64,000 bases of DNA, taken from NCBI RefSeq assembly GCF_030035675.1, contig NC_084484.1, forward strand, positions 184,363,434 through 184,427,433. The letters are read 5' to 3'. Shown one piece after another: positions 20,345-31,100 of the stretch. The DNA is from Rhineura floridana. Its lineage: Eukaryota > Chordata > Lepidosauria > Squamata > Rhineuridae. Numbering within the stretch: the stretch's first letter is position 1; each line of letters opens with the position of its first letter. The notes beneath the pieces were generated by a model. The model ran no database searches. It was not told where the DNA came from and saw only the letters and a list, made by a program, of their open reading frames with translations. A program made the position numbers and the translations under genes.

Positions 20345-20442
20345 GCTGCGGACTGCAATATGTTATACTGCTGTTTTTCAACAGTTTTGATTTGTTCTTG
20401 TTGTTGTAAACTGCCCTGGCAGGAAAAAATCAAAATGGACTG
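20345..20442 (+). mobile_element. L2-like LINE 3' end, interrupted by a SINE
   Basis: 'gttgttgtaaactgccctgg' precedes the SINE, and 'cagccttcctgggcaggaag' with 'ggtgggttataaatagg' follows it at 20811-20846. The split suggests that a SINE entered an older LINE tail. Confidence 0.5.
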
Positions 20443-20815
20443 CCTTCAGGTCGATCCCAACTTATGGCGACGCTACGAATAGGAATTTCATGGTAAGCGG
20501 TATTCAGAGGGGGTTTCCCATTGCCTCCCTCTGAGGCTGGTCCTCCCCAGCTGGCCAGGGCCTGCTCAGCTGGCCACAGCTGCACAAGCCAGCCCCTTCC
20601 TTGTCCGCAACTGCCAGCTGGGGGGCAACTGGGCTCCTTGGGACTGTGCAGCTAGCCCACGGCTGCACAGGGGGCAGGGCACGTCACCCCTGAGCCACTC
20701 CCTGTGGGGTGATCTTTAGCTGGCCCTTGACGCCCGGGACACATGAGCGGGGATTTGAACTCACAGACTCTGGCCTCCCAGCCAGGCTGTCCTCCCCACT
20801 GTACTATAGCAGCCT
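20443..20815 (-). mobile_element. Sauria-type SINE, antisense, long variant
   Basis: On the left is the reversed BovB-like tail ('aatggactgccttcaggtcg', 'atcccaacttatggcgacgc', 'tcagagggggtttcccattg'). At the right end is a reversed tRNA-like head with box B (gcggggatttgaactcacag) and 'ctgtactatagcag'. The middle, about 20540-20740, is GC-rich and is not in the other Sauria copies here. Confidence 0.65.
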
Positions 20816-20875
20816 TCCTGGGCAGGAAGGGTGGGTTATAAATAGGAAAAAATGCATTGTAATTCTTGTGATAGT

Positions 20876-20942
20876 GGCCTGCTTGTGGGCTTCCCGTGGG
20901 CATCTGGCTGGCCACTGGATTAGACAGCCCGTTGGTCTGATC
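20876..20942 (+). mobile_element. CR1 LINE 3' UTR fragment
   Basis: 'ggcctgcttgtgggcttccc', 'ggcatctggctggccactgg', 'attagacagcccgttggtct' in sense order. Confidence 0.65.
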
Positions 20943-20943
20943 A

Positions 20944-21150
20944 TAGGAACACAGGGGGCTGCCTTTCGCTGAGCGAGACCCTTGTTCTATCTAGGCCAGT
21001 GCTGTCTACACTGACTGGCAGCCGGTTTCTAAAATTTCAGACAGGGAGTCTGTCTCAGCCCTGCCTGGCGATGCCTTTGGGGACTGAACCTGGGTCCTTC
21101 CTCATGCAAAGCAGACGCTCAGCATCTTGAGCTATGGCCTTTCCCCCAAG
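20944..21150 (-). mobile_element. tRNA-derived SINE (second family), antisense, near full length
   Basis: 'aggaacacagggggctgcct', 'gtctacactgactggcagcc', 'gatgcctttggggactgaac', and the reversed tRNA-like head 'cagcatcttgagctatggcc'. Confidence 0.8.
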
Positions 21151-21171
21151 GCCCTAGTTGCTTTTAAAGGA

Positions 21172-21246
21172 ATCGTAGAATAGTAGAGCTGGAAGGGGCC
21201 TACGAGGCCATCAAGTCCAACCCCCTGCTCAATGCAGGAAAATGTT
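21172..21246 (-). mobile_element. CR1 LINE 3' terminus, antisense
   Basis: 'gtagaatagtagagctggaa', 'gaggccatcaagtccaaccc', 'cctgctcaatgcagg'. Confidence 0.85.
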
Positions 21247-21331
21247 AACATCGAGAGAAATCTGATTGCTGGTGACCGGACACCGGGATAGAAGAAGCTG
21301 CCAAGCTTCTGGGTACTGGGCTGACCGGAGC

Positions 21332-21450
21332 ATTCCAAGATTTCATGCAGGAGACTCTCGCAGCACTACCTGGAGATGCTGGAGAGGGAAGCTTGGTCCT
21401 TCTGCATGCAAGCCAGATGCTCTGCCACAGAGGTATGGCTCTGTCAGCCG
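21332..21450 (-). mobile_element. tRNA-derived SINE (second family), antisense, partial
   Basis: 'ctacctggagatgctggaga', 'ccttctgcatgcaagccaga' and 'tgctctgccacagaggtatg' are the antisense head half of the family. Confidence 0.65.
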
Positions 21451-21724
21451 GGCTGTTGTACGTGGCCTGCGGGCTTGCAGCCTGACGACGTGGGGAGCTG
21501 ACTCAGAAGTAGTGTAACTGTCGATGTTTGAGCTTGCTGCTTGGAATGGCCAGTCTCCTCCAGAGCCTGCAGCGTAGAATGCCAAGCGGCTGCCTCTGCT
21601 TTCTGCAAGTTGGCTCTGAATGTCTCAGCATCCATGGCTGCCACTCAGAGCATCGGGCCGGTGTGCCCACCTGCAAGAGGCACTGCCTTGAATGTTTAAG
21701 CAGGAGGAAGAAAGCTGCTTTATA

Positions 21725-21955
21725 GGAGGGCAGGCACTTTGTCCGGTGACGCCAGCAATTTATCTCCCACCTTTCCCCCAAGGAGTGTGCAGACATGGCT
21801 CTCCCCCTCCCGATTTTATCCTCACAACCACCCTGCGAGGTAGGTTAGGCTGAGATAGTGTGTGACTGGCCCGAGGTTGCCCACTGAGCTGGGATTTGAC
21901 CCCAGATCTCCCAGGTCCCGGTCGGACACTCTAACCTCTATGCCAAGCTGGCCCC
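21725..21955 (-). mobile_element. Sauria-like SINE of the 'gttgttgtgagg' type, antisense
   Basis: 'cctcacaaccaccctgcgag', 'gtaggttaggctgagatagt', 'gtgactggcccgaggttgcc', reversed box B 'ggatttgaccccagatctcc' and head 'actctaacctctatgccaag'. Confidence 0.7.
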
Positions 21956-22088
21956 TTTGGACTGTAGGTGCCAGAGACTAAATCTGGAGCCTCCTGAGTG
22001 CGGAGCATGTGGCGTCTCGTGGAAATATGGCCATGCCCAGGGGGAGTCGGCTCCTTGGAACACAGCAGCCTGTAACCCCTGTTCAAAC

Positions 22089-22600
22089 ATGTATGTCAGG
22101 GGTGGGGAACATTTCTCAGCTCAAGGGCCACGTTCCCTCCTGGGGGCAGGAGCCACATGGCAGTGGTGGGTGGGGCGAGAGGCAAAAGGGGGAGGAGCAA
22201 TGAATCTAAATTTTCCCTCTGTACAGTTCAGCTAGCTTCTACACACACACCTCTCTCTGTTCTCCACCCAGGCAAGCAAGAGGCATGATCTAGGGAGGTG
22301 ATGGGCTGTCCAACACTGGAGGCATTCAAGAAACAGCTGGAAAGCCATTTGTTGGGGATGCCTTAAGTTGGATTCCTGCGTTGAGCAGTGGGTTGGACTA
22401 GATGGCCTTTAGGGGACCCTTCCAATTCTATGGTCAGAGTTCAAGGACACATCCGAGACAGGCAAAAATACTCAAGGAGGGTGAGAAGCAGGGCCAATGA
22501 AGAGTGTGGTGTGTGGTGTGTGGTGTGGAGAGAGTCCCAAGGGCAAGTTGGAGAGGCCTGGAGGGCCGCCTTTGGCCCCCATGCCTGAGGCTCCCCCACT
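22089..22600 (+). mobile_element. hAT-type non-autonomous element, 'ggtggggaac' family, split by CR1
   Basis: The left end is caggggtggggaacatttct with 'agggccacgttccctcctgg'. The distal end is 'gagaggcctggagggccgcc', 'tttggcccccatgcctgagg', 'ctcccccac'. A CR1 3' fragment (22293-22434) lies in the middle: 'aagaggcatgatc' before it and 'agagttcaaggacacatcc' after it are contiguous in the uninterrupted copy at 4540-4575. Confidence 0.75.
22293..22434 (+). mobile_element. CR1 LINE 3' end inserted into a hAT MITE
   Basis: 'gaggtgatgggctgtccaac', 'ctggaggcattcaagaaaca', 'tgggttggactagatggcct' and 'ccaattctatgg' at the end. Confidence 0.85.
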
Positions 22601-23047
22601 TCTGAGGAATAGGATTGCACTGCCCATCTGTGTTGGATTAGGGCTGCTTTGTTTTTTTAAAAAAAATGAAACGGACAGTTCAGGGAAGGGCCAGGGAGGG
22701 GTCCAGGCCCCCTCTCCACCCACCCCCACTTCCTCTGGCTCCAGCCCTGCTGGAAGCAGCCTTGACCTCTAACTGGAGCAGCTTGCCTCCCCTCCCTCTC
22801 TTGAAGGTTGGCCTTCCCTCCCACAACCCCTTTCTTTTTTTAGCTGCCTGAAATGTTGCACCTTTATAAAGATTTCATCAGTGGCCTTTGCGAAGGCATT
22901 TGCTGGCTCTTAGCTTTGCAAGAACTGTGCGTGGCTTTGCAAGGCATACGTGTGTGTGTGGGGAGTAGCTTTTGTATTTCAGCCACCACTTCTGTGTGAG
23001 CCCCCACTGTCCTGATTTATCTGTCCCCTATCTTCTCCCGAGGGCAC

Positions 23048-23192
23048 ACGGGTGGCTCCAATGTCAGTGGGGCAGTGAATCTGCTCCGGGTTTTAGTCCA
23101 AACGTTCAAGAAGCTGTCCAAAGTGCTTGCAGCTCCTTGAATGTTTGGACTAAAACCTGGAGCGCATTCACTGCCCTACTGACATTGCATCT
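23048..23192. mobile_element. Foldback MITE with both arms
   Basis: Arm 1 'gtcagtggggcagtgaatct', 'gggttttagtccaaacgttc' is inverted in arm 2 'ttgaatgtttggactaaaac', 'gcattcactgccctactgac'. The loop is short. This is the clearest copy of the family also seen at 13838, 19488 and 63796. Confidence 0.75.
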
Positions 23193-23344
23193 CCCTGCTG
23201 CGGGTCACTGGGAGGATCCCTTTCCCATGCCTTTGGAGAATGCAGCTCTTCTGCAACCTCTGATTCGCATCAGCCAAATGGTGCGGTCTCTGCACAAGGA
23301 AATGAGCAGATGCAAATGGGACACAATGGAAGCAAAGTGGCCTT

Positions 23345-23570
23345 TGGGAGAAAGTGCTGACCTGGGGCCGGGGAGACTCGGATTCAAATCCCTCTCAGAG
23401 CCTTGAAGTTCTCCAGCTGACATGAGGTCAGGCGCTGTCTCTCAGTTGAACCTACCCCACAAGGTTGTTGTGAGGATAAACTAAAGGCAGCTGCGGGGGG
23501 GAGGGGGGAGGAAGAGCAATATGTATGTTGGATTTTGAATAAAAATGTAAGACAAAAAATATTCAGGAGA
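23345..23570 (+). mobile_element. SINE, 'gttgttgtgagg' type, sense
   Basis: Box B-like 'gagactcggattcaaatccc', then 'aacctaccccacaaggttgt', 'tgtgaggataaactaaaggc' and an A-rich end 'ttgaataaaaatgtaagac'. The head is eroded. Confidence 0.65.
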
Positions 23571-23954
23571 CAAACAGCAGCATTTTTATCTTAGGGTTGT
23601 TTATACTTCAGAGGGAAAGGGGAGGATTTGAGCTGCAAATGAGTAGCTGGTGCAATTGATAAGTATTTCTTTTGAGGGTCCAAGTGTTCAAAGTCCTTTG
23701 AATAGAAGAGTGCTTTAATCTTTGCAACAGCCCTGCAAGGTAGGCCAGACTGGGGCTAGCTTGATTGTATCAGCAGACTAGTCAGTGGCCTAGGGTGGCA
23801 GGGTTTAAGGGATGCCAACCTCTCTAGGAACTTTCTTGTGTCCTGGCTGGCTTCTGGTATGAGTGGGCTGCATCCCAGAACCCTCCATGACACACCGACA
23901 TCCCAGGAGGTTCTTGGGCACGCCGGCCATTCAATTACACTGCTAAAGCTTTAA

Positions 23955-24222
23955 TTAATTTATTTATTATTTAATTTGTATCCCACCCTTCCTCCCAGCA
24001 GGAGCCCAGGGCGGCAAACAAAATGCTAAAAACACTTTAAAACATCATAAAAACAGATCTTAAAATACATTAAAACAAAACAGCATTAAAAACATTTTAA
24101 AAAAACAACTTTAAAAAAGGGTTAAAAACATTATTAAAAAACATATTAAGCAATTCTAACACAGACGCAGAGTGGGATAGGTCTCAACCTAAAAGGCTTG
24201 TTGAAAGAGGAAAGTCAGATAT
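23955..24222 (-). mobile_element. L2 LINE 3' UTR, antisense
   Basis: 'ttgtatcccacccttcctcc', 'cagcaggagcccagggcggc', then attaaaac/ttaaaaac words and 'ggcttgttgaaagaggaaag'. Confidence 0.88.
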
Positions 24223-24445
24223 AAACAGCACCACAGTTCACTGGGCAAGCCACTGGCCTTTTTTGGCTCCAGATAATAATAATAATAATTTTTTTGCTTG
24301 GACAAACGGATACAACACCTGGGAAGGAGGATGACCAAGAAACCTCCTCTCTGTCCCAGCCTTGGGGGAAAGTGTCCATTTCTGCACTGCCCACATCCAG
24401 GTTGCTACGTTTTCAAGTAGTTGCTGCTCCTGCACTTTTTAAGAG

Positions 24446-24664
24446 TAGGGCATAGTGGTTAGAGTGTTGGACTAGGACCTGGGAGACCAGGGTTCGAATC
24501 CCCACACAGCCATGTAGCTCACTGGGTGACCTTGGGCCAGTCACTGCCTCTCAGCCTCAGAGGGAGGCAATGGGAAACCCCCTCTGAATACTGCTTACCA
24601 TGAAAACCCTATTCGTAGGGTAGCCATAAGTTGGGATCGACTTGAAGGCAGTCCATTTCCATTT
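24446..24664 (+). mobile_element. Sauria-type SINE, full length
   Basis: Head 'agggcatagtggttagagtg', 'ttggactaggacctgggaga' with box B 'ccagggttcgaatccccaca'. The body is 'gctcactgggtgaccttggg', 'ccagtcactgcctctcagcc'. The tail 'gtagccataagttgggatcg', 'acttgaaggcagtccatttc' shares its layout with the BovB LINE end. The complete head-body-tail makes this the reference copy in the window. Confidence 0.92.
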
Positions 24665-24834
24665 TCCCTCTGCAGACATTTAAGGGTGCCAATGCTTCCT
24701 CCTCTGTGCCTCACCATGCCTTTTTTTGGTAGATCGAGTGCCAATCATCTGCTCTTATTTGCTCTTTGGTATGGCATGGCATTAATATTAATTAATCATA
24801 TTAATTTGTGTGTGCATATGTGTGTCGATAAGTT

Positions 24835-25110
24835 TATTGTATCTTGTCTTTGTTATTTTGTTGGACACCCTCACTAGGATGAAGGGTGGCGTGATGAAGG
24901 GTGGTTTATAAATCAGGTATAAATCTTCTTTATTATTTTTTGGGACTCACCTCTTTTGCTAAATCTACACTGCTGCACTCTGGTTGAAACAGCTTCGCTT
25001 TTTCCCACTCTTTTTATAATTGTTTTTATTTGCTTTTATAGCTGTTTATTAAATTTTTGCGAACTGCCTTGGGACCTTATGGTGAAGGGAGGTAAGAAAT
25101 TATAAATGCA
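24835..25110 (+). mobile_element. Two L2-like LINE 3' ends, old
   Basis: 'gacaccctcactaggatgaa' with 'gggtggtttataaatc' (about 24865-24917), and 'gcgaactgccttgggacctt' with 'gaagggaggtaagaaattat' (about 25058-25102), are terminal blocks of LINE tails of the L2 type. Both are diverged. Confidence 0.45.
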
Positions 25111-25127
25111 TGAAACTAAAGGCAGGG

Positions 25128-25312
25128 CAGGGCTGTAACGCAGTGGCAGAGCATCCGCTTTGCAGGCAGGTTCAATCCCCACCATCTCCAGGAAGAGCCG
25201 GGAGAGAACCCAGCCTGGAAAGCCGCTGCCAGTCAGTGTAGACAATACTGAGCTAGATGGGACTCAAGTCTGACTCAGTATATACTAAGTGGCTTCCTGT
25301 GTCCTTATGTTT
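25128..25312 (+). mobile_element. tRNA-derived SINE (second family), sense, near full length
   Basis: 'ctgtaacgcagtggcagagc', 'atccgctttgcaggcaggtt', 'caatccccaccatctccagg', 'ccgctgccagtcagtgtaga' and 'gtggcttcctgtgtccttat'. Confidence 0.85.
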
Positions 25313-25319
25313 TTAGATA

Positions 25320-25460
25320 CGTATTTGCCCTGCTCGGAGCAGAACAGTTTTAAAGAAGTTTTTGAAGATGTTTTGTTCATAAGATGTTTTTAAAGATGTT
25401 GCTAGTGTTTTATCACTTGTTTGCCGCTCTAGGCGTGAAGGGTGGGACGTAATAATAATA
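25320..25460 (+). mobile_element. L2 LINE 3' UTR remnant
   Basis: 'ttttaaagaagtttttgaag', 'gtttttaaagatgttgctag' and 'gccgctctaggcgtgaaggg' are the L2 UTR words and end. Confidence 0.65.
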
Positions 25461-25475
25461 ACAACAACAATCATG

Positions 25476-25755
25476 ATGGAATAAAATTATGGAATGATCT
25501 CTCTTACAAGGTGCGCCTGACACCAACACTGTTATCTTTTCGGCGCCAGGTCAAGACTTTCCTCTTCTCCCAGGCATTTTAGCATGTGTTTTAAATTGTT
25601 TTTAAAAGATGTGTTTTAAATTTGTATATTTGTATATTTGTTTTTAATGTTTTTAATTGTTGTAAACCGCCCAGAGAGCTTCGGCTATGGGGCGGTATAC
25701 AAATGTAATAAATAATAATAATAATAATAATATTAATAATAATAATAATAATATG
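25476..25755 (+). mobile_element. L2-type LINE 3' end with (AAT)n tail
   Basis: The residues FRRQVKTFLFSQAF are encoded at about 25537-25580, followed by a UTR and 'taaaccgcccagagagcttc', 'ggggcggtatacaaatgtaa', then (AAT)n to about 25755. The same subfamily lies in antisense at 53838-54592. Confidence 0.82.
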
Positions 25756-26084
25756 CATTTCTCTCCCCCCCCTCCCTCATTTATCATCACAGCAACCTGG
25801 TGAGGCTGGTTTGACTGCGTTCAAGTGAGTGGAATGGCCTGACATTTACTTGACCAGGTTAAGCTTTCTTGCTAGCAAAGCTTATAGCTTCAAGTCAAAT
25901 CTTCTTATGCTTTTAATGGCAAACTGCCTTACGGGAGTGCCTTTGGCTTTGACAGGCGGTATAAAAATCTGGAGTCAGGAACCCTTGGGAAGCCATACTG
26001 GTCATTTTCAGCAGGGGTCCGTACTGCATTTCCTCCAAGAAGCTCAAGGCAGCATACATTGTGCTGCTCCCCCCTTTTTAATCC

Positions 26085-26104
26085 AAGGTAGGTTAGACTG
26101 AGAA
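26085..26104 (-). mobile_element. SINE piece left of a CR1 insertion
   Basis: 'aaggtaggttagactgag' is an antisense SINE body. 'gtgactggccctgggtcacc', 'cagtgagctttggcgctgac' and 'ggggatttgaacctggctct' continue it at 27361-27445, after the CR1. The CR1 thus lies inside an older SINE. Confidence 0.5.
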
Positions 26105-26106
26105 AC

Positions 26107-26786
26107 AAAATTCAAAGGGATCTTGATAGGCTGGACCATTGGGCTGAAAACCAAATTTATCAGGGATAAATGCAAAGTTCTACACTTAGGAAAAATAAAC
26201 CAAATGCAGAGTTATAAGATGGTGGATACTTGCCTCAGCAATACGACATGTGAGAAGGATCTTGGAATTGTCATTGATCACAAGCTGAATATGAGCCAAC
26301 AGTGTGATGTGGCTGCTAAAAAGGCAAATGCTATATTAGGCTGCATTAACAGAAATATAGTTTCCAAATCATGTTAAGTATTGGTTCCCCTCTATTCAGC
26401 ACTGGTTAGGCCTCATCTTGAGTACTGCATCCAGTTCTGGTCTCTGCACTTCAAGAAAGATGCAGACAAACTGGAACAGGTTCAGAGGAGAGCAACTAGG
26501 ATGATCAGAGGACTGGAAACAAAGCCCTCTGAGGAGATACTGAAAGAACTGGGCATGTTTAGCCTAGAGAAGAGAAGACTGAGGGGAGATATGATAGCAC
26601 TCTTCAAGTACGTGAAAGGTTGTCACATGGAGGAGGGCCAGGATCTCTTCTTGATCATCCCAGAGTGCAGGACATGGAATAATGGGCTCAAGTTGCAGGA
26701 AGCCAGATTTCGACTGGACATCAGGAAAAACTTTCTAACTGTTAGAGCCATACGACAATGGAACCAATTACCTAGAGAGGTGGTGG
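26107..26786 (+). mobile_element. CR1 LINE C-terminus, part 1 (split by a MITE)
   Basis: The frames at 26123-26377 and 26381-26977 read [83 protein letters not shown]. One in-frame TAA at 26376 separates the halves. The copy is interrupted at 26787 by a foldback MITE and ends at 27225-27360. Confidence 0.9.
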
Positions 26787-27218
26787 CAGGGCCAGGCCCG
26801 GACATGCCTGGGCCCTTGGGCACAAGCCTGCCCCAGGCCCCAGCACTTCCCTTCTGTGATTCGTGGCAGGATTGCTTCCACGGATCGCACAACCTGCCAT
26901 TCCCTTGCTTAACCTACCTTTCTCAGCTGTTCTGCGGTTGCACACACAGTGCTGCCCTTAACAAAGATGGCAGCTGAGGTTTCCCTAAGGGGCTGAAGCC
27001 TCTGCCACCATCTTGGCTCATGGCAGTGCTGTGTGTGCAACCGCAGAAGGTAGGTTAAGCAAGGGAATGGCAGAGCTCCGAAGCTCTCGCCGTGCAATCT
27101 GCAGCAGTGATCCTGCCATGAATCATGGAAGGGGAGCAGAGGGGCCTCTGAGGGGCCCCTGTAGCCCAAGGGGCCCTCAGCCAGTGCCCCATCTGGCTGC
27201 CCTTTGGAACCAGCCCTG
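26787..27218. mobile_element. Foldback MITE inside CR1, 8-bp duplication
   Basis: The ends are cagggccaggcc and ggaaccagccctg. Flanks are ggtggtgg (26779-26786) and gctggtgg (27219-27226), 8 bp with one change. A long internal inverted repeat is visible ('ttctgcggttgcacacacag' / 'ctgtgtgtgcaaccgcagaa'). Relative of 9053-9398. Confidence 0.8.
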
Positions 27219-27224
27219 GCTGGT

Positions 27225-27360
27225 GGGCTCTCCAGCCCTGAAGGCATTCAGGAGGTGGCTGGACAGCCATCTGTAGCGGTGCTTTACTTGGATTATTGGA
27301 TTAAGCGCTGGGTTGGACTTGATGACCTTAAAGGCCCCTTCAATGCTATGATTCTATGAA
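27225..27360 (+). mobile_element. CR1 LINE 3' end, part 2
   Basis: 'gggctctccagccctgaagg', 'cattcaggaggtggctggac', 'ctgggttggacttgatgacc' and ctatgattctatgaaag at the end. Confidence 0.88.
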
Positions 27361-27481
27361 AGACAGAGCGTGACTGGCCCTGGGTCACCCAGTGAGCTTT
27401 GGCGCTGACTGGGGATTTGAACCTGGCTCTCCCTAGTTCTAGCCAGCCACTCTTAACCATCCCCTTTCCCTTCTTTTAACC

Positions 27482-27740
27482 CAGTGACAGGGAAGCTCAG
27501 GCCTGGGGCCCAAATGCGGCCCTCTAGGCCTCTCTATCTGGCTCTGTGGACTCTCCTTAGGCCAGGCCCCCTCCTCAGACACACCCTCACTGCCCCGCTT
27601 TGCACCCTTGTGTGTTCTTGTGTGGCTGGAACGCATCCGTGAACGCTGATGGAGCCTCGGGTTTGAATGGATGGAGGGCCGAGAGGAGTGCCTGAGTGTC
27701 TGCGTAGGAACCAGCCAGCTCCACAAAAGTAACAATCACA
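27482..27740 (-). mobile_element. hAT-type non-autonomous element, 'ggtggggaacc' family, antisense, decayed
   Basis: 'gaagctcaggcctggggccc', 'aaatgcggccctctaggcct' reads as the reverse of the family's distal end. The other end is not clear. Confidence 0.5.
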
Positions 27741-28184
27741 TTTGGTGCTCTGTCCACGTTTGCCTTTCAGATCTGTGTTAACCTCACAACAATGTGGCAC
27801 AGGCTAGGCTGAGAGCAGAGCTTGGAAGATTACTTTTAAAAAGTAATAAATTACAGTTACAATTACTTGGCCCCCAAAAGTAGTAATTACCGTTACAATT
27901 ACAATTGCTCTGAAAGTAACTGATTACTTTACTTTTTCTCAAAAGTAATCACTACAATTACATTTCCGTTACTTTTAAAAAAAACTCCTACAAGGTGCTG
28001 GCCTTGGCTGCTGCACATCTAAGAAGCCTAAAACAATATTAAAAATAAACACACACACACAGGGGATAGTAGAATAAAAAAAATTATCCTTAAGATTAAC
28101 AGAATGGCATAACAGAATCTCACATCCCCCCAAGCAATGAAGATACCCCAACTCTTGAAATCAAATTTTACACTTGAAACGCTT

Positions 28185-31100
28185 TTATAATATGTTTCTG
28201 TTATGTCTCAAAAGAACAAGATGCTCAAAGAGCATGTCAGCCAAGGAATGTCTTTTTACAGTCATTACGTTGCCACCAGTACTGAACAGGCGTTCTACTG
28301 CGGCGCTTGAAGGCATGCCTGTGTTGTGCTGCAAAAAACACTGCAGCACACGTGGAAAGCCATGGAGTGATGACACTTCCCTGCTGGGAGACCTCAGGTA
28401 CCTCACCAGTTCCTCCTCAGCAGTGTCCACTGCTGACTTCTTGCCCTGGGGCAGAAAGTTAAAGAAGTCATCTTCTAAGTCATCTCCTGCCTGGTCTTTA
28501 TCTGAAGACTGATCACTGTCCTCATTAAGTACACCCATCTTTATTTCAGCTTTCAACAAGGCTTCCATTGTGTATCTAAGAAAGAGAGAAGATATGTTAA
28601 CACATATATGTTAGGAAACCATCATCTGCTCTTCATTTCCTGATGCTTGTCATGTCCCCTGGTTCAGGGTCCAGCCTGAGCCTGTGGATGATGACATGGA
28701 AGGTAGGAAGGTGACCAAGTCACCACACTCATGGGGCAGCACAGCAGACCCTTAAGGATTACCTGCAGCAACCCAAGGTTGTGATGAGGAGCCCCAGGAA
28801 GAAAAGGCCCAGCCCCTGCCTACCACCTTAAGCCCTCTGATGCCTCCCTTGAGACAACATTTCCCTTGGAGTAATCCACCCAAAGGGCTTCCCTAATGTT
28901 CTTACTTGTTGGTATGGGTGGTGGCCTGACACGATTCCAGCCGATCTAGTTTGAAGCGAGGGTGTACGCAGGCTGCCAGAAGAAGCAGATCCCTGCCAGA
29001 TCCCCACCTCTCAAGGGTTGTCTGCTGCTGCTTCAGCATTTTGGGAGGAGGGGTGTCATGCATTGGTTCAGGAAGGCCACGTCTCCTTGCCTTTATTGCT
29101 TCTTCAATTGCTCTCAGCTTCTCAGGGTGTGCCCTCTGAGGAAGAAGAACAAAGCATGAATCCAAGAAAAAATGGAAGAGGAACTTCACAATTTAAACAT
29201 AAATAGACAATGGACACTCTTTGAGGACCAGCATGACAAAGGCTTACCTCAAAATGTTTCTTCACATTGGATGAGGGGGAAACAGCTGATCTCAGATTTT
29301 TGATCCTTGGAAGGCAGTAATTGCATCGTACAACAACATTTTTCCCACTCTGGCTCACAAATGTACAAGCTTTCTCAAAGCCAAACCATGGTACTTGCTG
29401 TTCTGCAGATGTGGCTGTGGGCAACTGGCACTGCATCATGCCCTCCTCCTCCTCGTGCACAGGGCCTCCTTTCTGAACCTCACTTTCTAGTTTTGCCTCC
29501 TCAGGATCAACAAGCTGTGACTCAAGTGGCCGCACTAACTGACTGCTGCTCTCAGCAGCAAAACCTGCAACAGGCGTCTCTGTAATAAACAAGAGATAAT
29601 GCTCCTATATGGGTGAACTTCAGCTGTGATGTGCCCCCATCTCTTCCCCATGCTGCAAGATCCCCCAGTCAGAGTGGAAGTAAGCAGGTCGATAGCACAA
29701 TTAAAAGAGATCCTATTTGCTCACTGAATAACCCTGCCTGGGCCAGTCTAACCTACTATCTCACAGGGTTGTTGTGAGAACAAAATGAGACTAGGGTTCA
29801 AATCCCCACATAGCCATGAAGCTCACTGAGTGACCTTGGGCCAGTCACTGCCTCTCAGCCTCATGAAAACCCTATTCATAGGGTCACCATAAGTTGGAAT
29901 CAACTTGAAGGCGGTACATATATTTTTTATTTTGAATATGATGATTATGATAATAAATATGCAGCATTTCAAATTAATTCTGTATGAGAAGCATTCCATG
30001 CCAAGCTTGGAAAACCAAGGATGAGGTATAAAATGTAGACAAAAATACTTTTGACAAAATGCCGTTTATATTTTATATATATGAGCCTGGGTAGGGAACA
30101 TTTAATCTAGCCGACTTGCTTTCAGCAAGAAGGGTTAAGTGCCTTCAGGCTAGGGCAATCACCAGAAGGCCACTGCAGAGACAAAGGAGCCTAGTGCTGT
30201 GGAGATGTTAGATGGGAGCTTTGGGGAGTAAAGATGGAGGCTCCTGAAGGCTGCAATTCTAAACACACTTACTAAGGGATTAAGCCCCATAGAACTCAAC
30301 AGGACTGACTTCTAAGTAGATATAGTTTGGACTGTGCTGTTGGTAAACCTTGACTAGGGTTCTTCTGCAAAGACATCCATATCCAAGCAGGGTTGGCAAC
30401 CCCCTGCCTGGAATACCCTGCCCTTATCTTTTAATGTGGCTGCTCCAAATGTTTTTACAGATTTGACCCTTTACTTCAGAAAGAGGTCTGAAAAATTAGT
30501 AAGAGTAAGAAGTATCTTTAAAATTGTTCTTTTCAATTCACTCTTGAATGAACATCATACCTAGGGCAGATCCACACCATTCCTTTAAAGCACATTCAAC
30601 ACCCATTTGAAGCACATGAATCCCACCACAGAATCATGGGAACTGCAGTTTGTTAAGAGTGGTGAGAACTATAACTGTGAGGGGGAAATGACACTTCCCA
30701 GAATTCTTTAGGGGAAGTCATGCGCTTTAAATGCGAGTTGGATGTGCTTTACACATATTTTGTGAATCCGCTTAATAAATTTTGCCTGCATGCAAATTGT
30801 TCTAATTAATTTTTCAAAATGAAAATAAGCTATAAAGTGTAGTGGGTGACCATGGGCTACTCACCATTTCTCAGCCTATCTGCCCCTCAGGATGAAAACA
30901 ATGGAGAACCATGACTACCCCAAGGGATACTTAAAATGTAAAGGAAGTATTGTACAACCATAGTATGCAATTGGATACTTATAGGGACACAGCATGACAA
31001 AACTGGGTGGAAGTAAAAGTTCTACACTTAGGAAAAAGAAACCAAATGCACAGTTATAAGATGGGGGATACTTGGCTCAGCAGTACGACATGCAAGAAGG

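Noticed and set aside
24446-24520. tRNA gene
   Set aside because: The A- and B-box-like head is part of a Sauria SINE with the full body and LINE-like tail. The same holds for the other tRNA-like heads.
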